This document shows, piece by piece, positions 9,600-17,944 of a DNA stretch of 64,000 bases. The notes beneath the pieces were generated by a model. That model was not told where the DNA came from and did no database searches. It was given only the letters and a program-made list of their open reading frames with translations. The position numbers were made by a program, and so were the translations under genes. Source of the DNA: Microbispora sp. NBC_01189 (GTDB taxonomy: Bacteria > Actinomycetota > Actinomycetes > Streptosporangiales > Streptosporangiaceae); assembly GCF_036010665.1 (NCBI RefSeq), contig NZ_CP108581.1, positions 5,575,501-5,639,500 of the forward strand. The letters run 5' to 3'. How positions within the stretch are numbered: position 1 is the stretch's first letter; each line of letters starts with the position of its first letter.

Positions 9600-11321
9600 T
9601 CACCGTAGTGGGCGGCCCTCGCGGCGGTCGCCGCGCAGGTGCAGGTAGGCACGCTCGATCCGGCCGACCAGCCGCCCCGCGCCGTACGCCGGGAGGCTCC
9701 AGACGCCGTCGACCTGGACCAGGCGCACGCCGGGGGAGTCGAGCCACCTCAGCACGCACTCGGTCTCCTCGGCGCTGGCGGCGGGGGTCGGGCCGGGGCC
9801 CGGCGTCACCGTCTCCGCGGTGGCGACGAGGGCGTCCACGTATGGCGTGGGGTGGGCGCCCCGCGGCATGACGCCCGCCGCGGCGAGCCTGCCGTACCGG
9901 ATGACGTGGATGTCCCAACCGCCGCCGAAGGCGGGGCTGGCCGCGACCATCTGGGGGATGCCGGTCAGCGACCGGAGGCGCTGCATGCGCGCCGCGGTCC
10001 GGACGTAGGCCGCGAGCCGGTCGCGGTCGACCGCCGCCTCCTCGTATCGCTGCTCGTCGGCCAGGCGCCGCATGCGCGCCTCCATCGCGGAGAAGACGAC
10101 CTCGGCGTCGTGCTCCATCGCGTGCCGGGCTCGGTCGGCGTGCCGGGAGTAGGTCTCCTCGCTCTCCCGCCCCTCGCAGGGCGCGCCGCAGCGGCCGATC
10201 TCCGCGAGCGCGCAGGCCGGCCGCCGCGCCCGGGCCGACAGCCGTTCGGTGCACTGGCGCAGCGGCAGCGCCTCGTGCATCGCCGTGCGCGCGTCGTCGG
10301 CCGTGCGGCTGCTGCCGAACGGCCCGAGATAGGCCGCACCGTCGTCGCGCACCTCCCGGACGACGCTGAGCCGCGGGAACGGCTCGTTCGTCAGCTTCAG
10401 CCAGACCACCCGCTCAGGGAAGCGGGACCTCCTGTTGTAGCGGGGCTTGGTCGTCCCGATCATCCGCAGTTCGCGGATCTCCGCCTCCAGCGCGGTGGCG
10501 CAGACGATGGTCCTGACCCGCTCGGCGATGCCGACCATCTCGCGGACGCGCGAGCGCGTCTCGCTCGCGGTGAAGTAGCTGCGCACGCGGTTGCGCAGGT
10601 TGGAGCTCTTGCCGATGTACAGCGCCTCGCCCCTGGCGTCCTCGAAGACGTACACGCCCGGCGCGCCGGGCACCCCGTCGGCGAGGTGGCGTTTTCGCTG
10701 CTGCTCGCGCGTGGGGGCGCGCACGAATCCGCGCAGCTCCTCCAGCGTGTGCACGCCGAGCGAGCCGACCCGGGCGATGAGGCCGTGCAGCACGTCGACC
10801 GTGGCCTTGGCGTCGGCCAGCGCCCGGTGGCAGGGCTCCGTGGAACTGCGGAAGACCCGGGCGAGAGTGCCGAGCTTGCAGTTGGGGGTCTCGTCACGGG
10901 TGAGCACCCGGCGCGCGAGGTCGGCCGTGTCCACCACGGGGTTGGCCGGAGGCGGGTAGCCGCCCGCCTGGCAGGCCGCCTTGAGGAACGACATGTCGAA
11001 CGGCGCGTTGTGCGCCACCAGCGCAGCCCCCGCGATGAACTCCAGAAAGCTCGGCAGCACCTCGGTGAACTTCGGCGCGGCCATGACCATCGCGTCGGTG
11101 ATGCCGGTGAGCACGGAGATGAACGGCGGGATCGGGCCGCCGGGGTCGACCAGGGTGGCGAACTCGCCGACCACCTCGCCGCCGCGGACCTTCACCGCCC
11201 CGATCTCCGTGATGGCGTGCTCCGCGGCCGACCCGCCGGTGGTCTCCAGGTCGAAGACGACGAACGTCACCTCCCGCAGGGGAGTGCCGAGCTCGTCCAG
11301 CGTGCCCTGTACCGCGTCCAC
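9600..11321 (-). CDS. DEDDh 3'-5' exonuclease fused to UvrC-like GIY-YIG nuclease
   Basis: 573 aa. Residues 18-190 form a DnaQ-like exonuclease with FDLETTG (about 23-29), AHNAPFD and HRALADAKAT (Exo I, II and the DEDDh Exo III His-Asp). A GIY-YIG domain follows (GVYVFEDARGEALYIGKSSNLRNRV), then UvrC-like sequence with a UVR-type helix (ADEQRYEEAAVDRDRLAAY) and a CGAPCEG motif. This is the Cho-like fusion seen in mycobacteria near trpD; it is thought to act in repair by incision and trimming. The GTG start has TATGGT 6 nt upstream (11333-11328), so it is probably leaderless. Confidence 0.92.
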   Translation of the reverse strand: MDAVQGTLDELGTPLREVTFVVFDLETTGGSAAEHAITEIGAVKVRGGEVVGEFATLVDPGGPIPPFISVLTGITDAMVMAAPKFTEVLPSFLEFIAGAALVAHNAPFDMSFLKAACQAGGYPPPANPVVDTADLARRVLTRDETPNCKLGTLARVFRSSTEPCHRALADAKATVDVLHGLIARVGSLGVHTLEELRGFVRAPTREQQRKRHLADGVPGAPGVYVFEDARGEALYIGKSSNLRNRVRSYFTASETRSRVREMVGIAERVRTIVCATALEAEIRELRMIGTTKPRYNRRSRFPERVVWLKLTNEPFPRLSVVREVRDDGAAYLGPFGSSRTADDARTAMHEALPLRQCTERLSARARRPACALAEIGRCGAPCEGRESEETYSRHADRARHAMEHDAEVVFSAMEARMRRLADEQRYEEAAVDRDRLAAYVRTAARMQRLRSLTGIPQMVAASPAFGGGWDIHVIRYGRLAAAGVMPRGAHPTPYVDALVATAETVTPGPGPTPAASAEETECVLRWLDSPGVRLVQVDGVWSLPAYGAGRLVGRIERAYLHLRGDRREGRPLR

Positions 11322-11358
11322 GCCAAGACCATAGAGATTCCGACCGACATTTGCCTTC

Positions 11359-11397
11359 CCCGGGCGGCCCGGGAGCTTCCTCCCGGGACGGCCCGGC
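11359..11397 (-). terminator. Imperfect GC hairpin after pectate lyase pseudogene
   Basis: CCGGGCGGCCCGGGAG and CTCCCGGGACGGCCCGG fold into a stem with a small bulge just downstream of the pseudogene stop at 11422 on the minus strand. Confidence 0.45.
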
Positions 11398-11421
11398 CTG
11401 GCCGGACCGCCCCGGAGGAAA

Positions 11422-13069
11422 CTAGCCGAAGGTCACGACGAGGCGGCCGTCGGAGGCGAAGGACCAGCGCGGCGCTCCCCGGTAGGAGGAGCAGCGGGAC
11501 CCGTTCGAGCCGGACCAGAACTGGTTCGAACTGTCGGAATTGCCGACGATCTTGTCGTTCGATCCGCCGCCGCTGCGGCACGAGGTGTTGTTGCGGAACA
11601 CCGAGGTGCCCGCGTCGAAGGACTAGTTGCGCTCGGCGTTGTCGACGCTGACGTTGTCCGAGATCGTCATCGTGCCGAGGTTGCGGTTGTAGGTGAACCC
11701 GTGGTGTCCGTTGTGATAGGCGATGTTGCGGCGGATGACGTGGTTGACCCCGATGTCCTCGCCGCCGAGCTTGTAGCCGTTGCGGTCGCCGGCCCCGGCC
11801 TGGCTGCCGTCGGTGAGGGTGCCGTTGTTGTAGGACAGGGAGTCTTCGATGGTGACCGGGCCGATGGCTCCGGTGTCCGTCTTGGTGTAGAGGTCCCAGC
11901 CGTCGTCGATGTTGTTGTGGGAGACGTCGTAGCGGAAGACGTTGCCGTTGCCGACGGTCAGCTTCGCGGCGAAGCCGTCGGCGTCCTCACCGTCGGAGTC
12001 GGCGTTGTCGTGCGACTCCGAGCTCACGACGAGGTTGTTGGACGGCCACTGGGCGCGGGGGGGTGTCGGAGGCGATCCGGCCGAGTTGCAGCCCGGTGTC
12101 CCGGTTGAACCGCGTCACCGTGCGCTCGATGATGTTGTTGCTGCCACCGACGTAGATCCCGTTGTCGCCGGCGCGCTGGACGACGACGCCGTAGACGTGC
12201 CAGTACGACCCGTACAGCGCGAGCCCCCGGTTCGACGAGGACTGGCTCTGCGCGGAGAAGTTCAGCACCGGGGTCTCGCCGGGGTAGGCCGACAGCTTCT
12301 TGCGGGCGCTCGACGTGCCGTTGTTCCCCGCCGCGATGGTCACCGTCTGCGAGAGGTTGTACGTCCCGCCGCGCAGGTAGATCGTCCCGCCGGCGGCGAC
12401 GCGGGTGATCGCCGACGCGAGCGTCGTCGGGTCCGAGATCGTCCCGGACGCACCTGTGGCGCCGCCCGGCGACACGTACAGCGCGGAGCCGGACGGTCCC
12501 GTGGGCGTGGACGTCGGTGTGGACGTCGGGGTCGACGTCGGGGTCGACGTGGGCGTGGAGGTGGGCGTCGAGGTCGGGGTCGACGTCGGCGTCGATGTGG
12601 GGGTGGCCTGGGGAGTGCGGGTGGGGGTCGCGCTCGGGCTGACGTTGATGGTGTTGCAGGCCTCACCGTTCAGGGTGAACGCGGCCGGCTTGGGGTTGGA
12701 ACCCGACCAGGTGCCGTTGAAGCCGATCAGCACCGAGGCGCCGGTGGCGATGGCGGCGTTGTAGTCCATGTTCCTGGCGGTGACGTTCTGCCCGCTCTGG
12801 CTGTAGGTGGCCGACCAGCCGACGTCGACCTTCTGGGCGGGGTCGGGGAAGGTGAACCCCAAGGTCCAGCCGTTGATCGCGCTGCCCAGGTTCTGGATCG
12901 TGATGCTCGCGCTGAACCCGCCCCACCACTCACTGTAGGTGTAGGTCACGGCGCAGCCGGTCGCGGCCTGGGCGGGCGCCGTGGCGGCCAGCGCCGCCGC
13001 GGCGAGGGTGACCGCCGCCGCCCCGGCGGCCAGGCGAGCCGCGCGGGCCCGGGGGATGGTGAGGCGCAT
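11422..13069 (-). pseudogene. Secreted CBM2-pectate lyase, frameshifted and nonsense-mutated
   Basis: ATG 13069 follows GGGAGA. The protein begins with an Ala-rich signal peptide ending APAQA, then a family 2 cellulose-binding module (GCAVTYTYSEWWGGF to GEACNT), a TPTS-repeat linker, and a right-handed beta-helix polysaccharide lyase resembling PL9 (ALYVSPGG, IYLRGGTYN, WHVYGVVVQRAGDNGIYVGG). After LQLGRIASDTPP the frame is lost at a G-run near 12056-12062; the same protein continues in another frame (SSESHDNADSDGEDADGFAAK). A TAG at 11623-11625 then interrupts it again, after which the natural C-terminus (SFDAGTSVFRNNTS to LVVTFG) runs to TAG 11422. Two lesions argue for a decayed gene, though the G-run could be a sequencing error. 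Confidence 0.85.
12490..12615. repeat. 12-bp-unit linker repeats (TPTS)n
   Basis: About ten degenerate 12-bp units encode the TPTS linker between the cellulose-binding module and the lyase domain of the pseudogene. Codon choice varies between GTC and GTG on the plus strand. This is a protein-linker repeat, not a CRISPR. Confidence 0.85.
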
Positions 13070-13322
13070 CGAATCTCCCTGAGTCACGGGTGACGCCGTG
13101 TCGAGGCCCGGGAGGCGCCCGCACCGGCCGGCGACGGTGACGGCCGGGGCGGCTCCCCGTCGCCGCGGGGCCGCGTCCGAAGTGCCGGTACCGTAAAATC
13201 CACCGGGGAGTTAGTCAACGCGTCAAACTTATTCCGCGCCGTATGCTGCGCTGACGCCTGAAACGAACGGCCCGTTCTTTCATTTCCCGCGGTTCCGCGT
13301 GTGGGGTGGAGGAGGGCGGGCG

Positions 13323-13907
13323 TCAGGCCCGGTGCCCGGCGGAGGCGGCGGGGGACGCCCGCCATTCGCGCGCCAGCATCGCGTAGACCAGTTCGTCGCT
13401 CCACGCGCCGGCGAAGAACTCGTTCTCGACCAGACGGGCCTCCAGGCGCATGCCGAGCCGCTCCATCAGCCGGGCGGACGGGATGTTGCGCGCGTCGCAG
13501 TTGCCGTGGATCCGGTGTAGCCCGACGCCCTCGAACCCGATGCGGAGAACCTCACGGGCCGCCTCCGTCGCGAGGCCCAGGCCCTGGTAGGCGGGGTTGA
13601 AGACGAAGCCGATCTCGCCCTGGCGGTGCTCCCGGCTGCGCAGGAACAACGTGAGATCCCCGATAACCGGCCCTCCGCCGGTCAGCGCGGCGGCCACGCT
13701 GAGCGCGTCGCCGTCCGCTGCGAGGCTCGCGCCGACGATCTTGCGGTCGAGCGCCGCCTTCGTCTCCTCCCGCGTACGGGCGTCCCAGTAGAGATACCGC
13801 GTGACCTCGGGAAGCGATTGGAAGGCGTGCAGGTCGTCGAGGTCCGCCTCGGTGAAGGGACGCAGGACCAGCCGGGGGGTGATGATCGGGTACGGCGGGG
13901 TGAACAC
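13323..13907 (-). CDS. GNAT N-acetyltransferase, RimJ/RimL-like
   Basis: 194 aa. PRLVLRPFTEADLDDLHAF opens the typical RimJ/RimL fold; the acetyl-CoA region reads QGLGLATEAAREVLRIGFEGVGLHR, followed by NIPSARLMERLGM. Substrate cannot be told (amino-terminal, small molecule or antibiotic). GTG 13907 lies 7 nt after TACGCT (13920-13915), suggesting leaderless transcription; it is divergent from the NYN gene. Confidence 0.88.
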   Translation of the reverse strand: MFTPPYPIITPRLVLRPFTEADLDDLHAFQSLPEVTRYLYWDARTREETKAALDRKIVGASLAADGDALSVAAALTGGGPVIGDLTLFLRSREHRQGEIGFVFNPAYQGLGLATEAAREVLRIGFEGVGLHRIHGNCDARNIPSARLMERLGMRLEARLVENEFFAGAWSDELVYAMLAREWRASPAASAGHRA

Positions 13908-14203
13908 TCCGCCGAGCGTACGGACCGGACCGCCCCGGGCGCCAGCGGATCACCGCGCGGCCGGTGACAGATCATGAACCGGACATGGACACGGTGCGAC
14001 GGCCGTACCCTTGAAGAAGGACAAGAACAGAGGACTATCTCGCAGATCTTGCCGTGTGAGGGGCGCCGTGCGGGCGCGCCGCGAGGCCCGGCCTCGTCGG
14101 AGCCCGCTCCCGGGCCCCCACACCGGGGGCGACAGCTCCGCGAGGCGCCGCCGGGCGATCCCGGCAGGCGGCAGGTCTGCAGGAACGGCCGAGGAGCGAC
14201 GAG

Positions 14204-15520
14204 ATGAGTTCAGCCGGAGAAGGCCTGTCTCGTCCGTTGCCGGAGCGGGTCCGCTTACACGTCGTGGAGGTCGCGGGGCAGGTGCTGGGCACGATGCCCG
14301 CCGCGACCGTGCCGCCGCCGCTGCGCGGCATCGCCAGGTTCGACCCGCGCAAGCGCGCCCGCCTGGGCAGCGCACCGATCGCGGCCCAGCTGGAGAACGA
14401 CAAGGAGTTCCGCGAGCAGGTCGCCGAGGCGCTGGAGACGGCCTGGCCCGAGCTGGTGGCGAGCCTCGCCGAGGGGACGGTGCCGCCGGCGGCCGAGCCG
14501 GTGCTGGTCGCGGCGGCGGCCTACCTGACCCGTCCGCCCGGCTGGCCGGACCTGGTCGAGCAGGCGCGGACCGACCTGGAGCAGGCCGCCGCGGCGGGCA
14601 CGCAGCGGGAGCAGGCGGAGACGCGGCTGCGCGAGCAGCTCGCGGCGCAGCGCGCGTCCGCCAGGGAGGAGATCGACCGGGTCCGCGAGCAGCTCAAGGC
14701 GGCCCGCGCGGAGAACTCCGACCTGAGGCGCAAGCTGCACGACGCGCGTGAGCGGGTCAAAGCGGCCGAGGCCAGGGCGGCCGAGCTGGAGGCCGGGACG
14801 GCCGAGGCGCGGGCCAGGGCGGCGAGCGCCAACGGCGCCGCGGAGACCGAGCTGCGCAGGCTCAGGGAGCGCCTGGCGGACACCGAGCGTCAGCTGGAGG
14901 CCAGCCGCCGCGCCGCCCGCGAGGGCCGCAGCATGGAGGACGCCCGCGTACGGGTGCTGCTGGACGCCCTGCAGGACGCCGCCGCGGGGCTGCGCAAGGA
15001 GCTCGGCCTGCCGACCACCATCAGCAGGCCGGCCGACTACGTGAACGCGATCGTGCCGGGCGAGCCCGGCGTGACGGCGGTGCCCGCGCGGGCGCTGGCG
15101 AACGACGACCCCCAGCTCCTCGACCTGCTCCTCGCGCTGCCCAACCTGCACCTGATCGTCGACGGCTACAACGTGACCAAGACCGGCTATCCGACGCTGA
15201 CCCTCGCCGACCAGCGCGCCCGCCTGCTCACCGGGCTGGGCGGCCTCGCCGTGCAGGCGCGCGTGGAGGTGACGTGCGTCTTCGACGGCGCCGAGCTGAA
15301 CGGGCCCGTGCAGGTCTCAGCGCCGCGCGGGGTGCGGGTGATGTTCAGCGCGCCCGGCGAGATCGCCGACGACCTCATCCGCACGCTCGTGCGCGCCGAG
15401 CCGCCGGGGCGCGGCATCGCGGTCGTCTCCTCCGACCGCGAGGTGGCCGACTCCGTCCGCCGCATGGGCGCCCGGCCGGTGCCCTCGCTCCTGCTGCTGC
15501 GTCGCCTCGGCCGCGGCTGA
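14204..15520 (+). CDS. NYN-domain (YacP-like) RNase-like protein with coiled coil
   Basis: 438 aa. The N-terminal 100 residues form a globular region, residues 130-260 are a Glu/Arg/Ala-rich coiled coil, and the C-terminal domain is a PIN-like NYN domain: LHLIVDGYNVTKTGYP supplies the first acidic residue, VTCVFDGAEL the second and IAVVSSDREVADSVRR the third. YacP/Rae1-type NYN proteins cleave RNA, in Bacillus on the ribosome; the coiled coil is an actinobacterial addition. ATG 14204 follows GAGGAG. A GC-rich leader of about 190 nt may follow a -10 at TACCCT (14005). Confidence 0.87.
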   Translation: MSSAGEGLSRPLPERVRLHVVEVAGQVLGTMPAATVPPPLRGIARFDPRKRARLGSAPIAAQLENDKEFREQVAEALETAWPELVASLAEGTVPPAAEPVLVAAAAYLTRPPGWPDLVEQARTDLEQAAAAGTQREQAETRLREQLAAQRASAREEIDRVREQLKAARAENSDLRRKLHDARERVKAAEARAAELEAGTAEARARAASANGAAETELRRLRERLADTERQLEASRRAAREGRSMEDARVRVLLDALQDAAAGLRKELGLPTTISRPADYVNAIVPGEPGVTAVPARALANDDPQLLDLLLALPNLHLIVDGYNVTKTGYPTLTLADQRARLLTGLGGLAVQARVEVTCVFDGAELNGPVQVSAPRGVRVMFSAPGEIADDLIRTLVRAEPPGRGIAVVSSDREVADSVRRMGARPVPSLLLLRRLGRG

Positions 15521-15655
15521 TCCGGTACGGCACGCTCCGTACGGAGGTAACTTCGGTGAGTGATGACTGCCGCGAATAGCTGCGAATAGGTTGAAGCGTC
15601 AAGATCGCCTAGATAGAGTCGCGCCTCAGGTTCGTTGATCCCGAAGGGGGCCCGA

Positions 15656-16615
15656 GTGCGAGGGCGTGTGCCGGTGGCCGCTGGGTTGGCCGCCGTGGTC
15701 CTGCTGACGCCGCTGACGGGCGCGCAGGCCGATCCGAAACCCACCCTTGCCCAGGCCAAGGCGAAGCTGAGCCGGCTGAACGCGCAGGCGGACAAGCTCG
15801 TGGACCGCTACAACGCGGCCGGTGAGAAGTGGAAGTCGGCCAGGAAGAAGTATCTGGCGCTCAACGACGACTTCAAGAAGCAGAACGCGCGGGTCGAGGC
15901 GCTGCGCTCGGGGCTGGTGACCATGGCGGTCAGCAGCTACCAGGTGGGCGACATCGGATCCTGGGGCGTCTTCTACAACCCCGACCCCGACACCATGCTC
16001 AGCGGCCTCGCCACGTACAACCACATCTCCGCCGAGCGCGTCGGGCGGCTCCAGCAGTACGAGGGCGCCATCCAGGGCCTGAAAGACCGGCGGGACCAAA
16101 CGAAGACGGTCTACGCCGAGGCCGCCAAGGTCAGGAGCGAGCTCGCCGACGAGAAGAAGAAGGTCGACGCGCTCGTCAACGAGCAGATGAAGCTGTTGCG
16201 CTCGCTCGGCACCTACAACGCGGGCAATCCCAACAGCGCGGGCGTCGCCTACAAGGGCTCCGCGTCGGGCAACGCCCTGTCTGCGCTCCAGTTCGCCTAC
16301 AAGCAGGTCGGCAAGCCGTACCGCTACGGGGGCAGCGGGCCGGACTCCTGGGACTGCTCCGGCCTCGTCCAGGCCTCCTGGGCGGCGGGCGGAGTCGGCC
16401 TGCCGCGTACGAGCTACGAGCAGTGGGCGTGGGGCGCGAGCCGCCGCGTGTCCCTCGACGCGCTCCAGCCGGGCGATCTGCTCTTCCACGCGGGCTTCGG
16501 CCACGTGGGCCTGTACGCGGGCGACGGCAAGGTCGTCCATGCTCCGCAGACCGGCGATGTTGTGAAGATTGTCACACTCGCGGAGTACCACGCGATCGGT
16601 GCCGTCCGCCCCTGA
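15656..16615 (+). CDS. Secreted NlpC/P60 peptidoglycan hydrolase with coiled coil
   Basis: 319 aa. The start is placed at GTG 15656 (MRGRVPVAAGLAAVVLL), with AAGGGGG upstream, giving a signal peptide ending about TGAQA. Residues 30-200 are a Lys/Ala-rich coiled coil like those of RipA-type proteins. The NlpC/P60 domain has the catalytic Cys in SWDCSGLVQ and His in GFGHVGLY, with VVHAPQ after it. It should cleave D-Glu-mDAP links in stem peptides during growth or division. Its position near pimB' and trpD recalls Rv2190c of mycobacteria. Its 3' end contains a perfect CRP-type site. Confidence 0.92.
   Translation: MRGRVPVAAGLAAVVLLTPLTGAQADPKPTLAQAKAKLSRLNAQADKLVDRYNAAGEKWKSARKKYLALNDDFKKQNARVEALRSGLVTMAVSSYQVGDIGSWGVFYNPDPDTMLSGLATYNHISAERVGRLQQYEGAIQGLKDRRDQTKTVYAEAAKVRSELADEKKKVDALVNEQMKLLRSLGTYNAGNPNSAGVAYKGSASGNALSALQFAYKQVGKPYRYGGSGPDSWDCSGLVQASWAAGGVGLPRTSYEQWAWGASRRVSLDALQPGDLLFHAGFGHVGLYAGDGKVVHAPQTGDVVKIVTLAEYHAIGAVRP
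16561..16576. promoter_or_regulatory. CRP-type site, distal copy
   Basis: TGTGA-AGATTG-TCACA matches the TGTGA-N6-TCACA consensus exactly. It lies inside the last codons of the upstream NlpC/P60 gene, about 530 bp before the next gene's start. Confidence 0.5.
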
Positions 16616-16679
16616 CGGCCGGTGTGATCTTTGTTCCGGATGTGCGCTAAGTGCCGAATTTGGGCGTTGCGATGCCTGC

Positions 16680-16695
16680 TGTGAGCAGAGTCACA
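16680..16695. promoter_or_regulatory. CRP-type site, proximal copy
   Basis: TGTGA-GCAGAG-TCACA is a second exact match, 119 bp from the first, upstream of the riboswitch that precedes the second NlpC/P60 gene. Crp control of a riboswitch-linked muralytic gene (rpfA) is known in Streptomyces, so this is plausible here. Confidence 0.6.
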
Positions 16696-16914
16696 CTCAT
16701 CCTGCTGTGGCGTGGGTAAGCTGCGGTTTCTCCTGTGCCGCCTTCGTTATCCGATCTTTATGTGCCGGGGTGGCTTTGCCGAGAGCCGCCCAATCTGGGT
16801 AGCTTCTGGGCCGCGGCGAGCACGCCTCGCCGCGGCGAGCCCGGCCCGGCCGGCCGGGCCCGCGTCATCCACCGTCGCCGGCGCCGTCCGTCTACTTGCT
16901 CCCTCAGGGGATTT

Positions 16915-17075
16915 TCCGGGCGCCGGGGACCTGCCGAGTCCGTGCAGTCAGGAGGCACGGAGCCGGGGAACCATCGACCTTCTTCGCGAAGGTCCGGGGT
17001 GAATCGGCGCGTCCACGCGCCGTAGGGCGACTTCCCCGCCCGAACCCGTCAGCTAACCCGGTAGGCGTACGCGGA
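16915..17075 (+). ncRNA. c-di-AMP riboswitch (ydaO-yuaA type)
   Basis: The leader has the conserved blocks of the actinobacterial ydaO class in order: GGACCTGCCGAGTCCG, GCACGGAGCCGGGGAACC, GGGGTGAATCG, GCGCCGTAGGGCGACTTCC, and CCCGAACCCGTCAGCTAACC followed by CGGTAGGCG. An internal hairpin is closed by CGACCTTC/GAAGGTC. This class senses c-di-AMP and usually lowers expression of cell-wall hydrolases, as upstream of Streptomyces rpfA. It ends about 18 nt before the NlpC/P60 start. Outer boundaries are approximate. Confidence 0.93.
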
Positions 17076-17092
17076 AGATCCAAGGAGAGATC

Positions 17093-17716
17093 CTGTCTAC
17101 CACCCCCGCTAGCCTGTCCCGTCTTGCCCGAATTGCCCTTGGGGGTGCCGCTTTGACGGCATCCGTGGGGATCGCCGGCGCGCAGCCGGCGGCGGCCGAC
17201 TCGGTGACGGTCACGGTCACGAAGTTGGCCGCGGAGACGAACGCGAGGTCCGCCACCACAGGGGCGGCCAAGAAGGCCGCGAAGAAGGCCGCGAAGAAGG
17301 CGACCAGGAAGGCGGTCGCCAAGCGGAAGAAGCTCAGCAAGGCCACGCTCCAGCTGGCCAAGGCGCAGCGAGCGGTCACGACCGCGAGGAAGCAGATCGG
17401 CGACCCCTACCGCTACGGCGCCAGCGGACCGGGCGCGTTCGACTGCTCGGGCCTGGTCACCTACGCCTGGCGCAAGGCCGGCGTACGGCTGCCGCGCACG
17501 ACGTGGTCCATCCGCAGCGCCGTACGGAAGAAGGTGTCCTGGGGTCACTTCAAGCCCGGCGACCTCATCTTCACCAGCGGCGGCGGCCACGTCGGCATGT
17601 ACGTCGGGCACGGCAGGATGATCCACGCCCCGCACAGCGGCACACGGGTCAGGATCGACAAGCTCGACTCCTACCGCAGGGCGACCTTCGTGGGCGCCGT
17701 ACGCCCCGGCGTCTGA
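17093..17716 (+). CDS. Secreted NlpC/P60 hydrolase under riboswitch, CTG start
   Basis: 207 aa if started at CTG 17093, which has AAGGAG 5 nt upstream and gives a proper signal peptide (STTPASLSRLARIALGGAA, cleavage near AAA-DS). The first conventional start, TTG 17153, would remove most of that signal and has no ribosome site. The mature N-terminus has a histone-like Lys/Ala repeat (AAKKAAKKAAKKATRKAV), perhaps for binding anionic wall polymers. The NlpC/P60 domain has Cys in AFDCSGLVTYAW and His in GGGHVGMYVG. It should be a murein endopeptidase whose synthesis responds to c-di-AMP and perhaps Crp. Confidence 0.9.
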   Translation: MSTTPASLSRLARIALGGAALTASVGIAGAQPAAADSVTVTVTKLAAETNARSATTGAAKKAAKKAAKKATRKAVAKRKKLSKATLQLAKAQRAVTTARKQIGDPYRYGASGPGAFDCSGLVTYAWRKAGVRLPRTTWSIRSAVRKKVSWGHFKPGDLIFTSGGGHVGMYVGHGRMIHAPHSGTRVRIDKLDSYRRATFVGAVRPGV

Positions 17717-17763
17717 TCGGTCCCCCGGTCCCCGGTGCCGGGCCCGTCGTCGCCGGCATCACT

Positions 17764-17804
17764 CCACGGCTCCGTCCTCCCCTCGCGGGTGGGCGGAGCC
17801 GTGG
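17764..17804 (+). terminator. Intrinsic hairpin after NlpC/P60 gene
   Basis: CCACGGCTCCG and CGGAGCCGTGG form a perfect 11-bp stem around a GC-rich loop, 47 nt after the stop. Confidence 0.65.
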
Positions 17805-17944
17805 CGTTCCCCCACGCTGACGGGCCGGTTTGACGGATCGGCCGGCGATGGCGGGCGCCTGATAGCGTGCTCGCGTCAGGTCCCGCGGACTACGGGACGT
17901 CGCTGGCAGGCTCGAACGCCTCTGGAGACCCGGTAAGACCCCCT

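Noticed and set aside
9600-11321. Reading the UvrC-like protein as UvrC itself
   Set aside because: It has an N-terminal DEDDh exonuclease domain and lacks the UvrC C-terminal endonuclease and HhH regions; a Cho-like fusion fits better.
12490-12615. Regular repeats that could suggest a CRISPR array
   Set aside because: The 12-bp units are contiguous, lack spacers and encode a Thr/Pro/Ser linker in frame.
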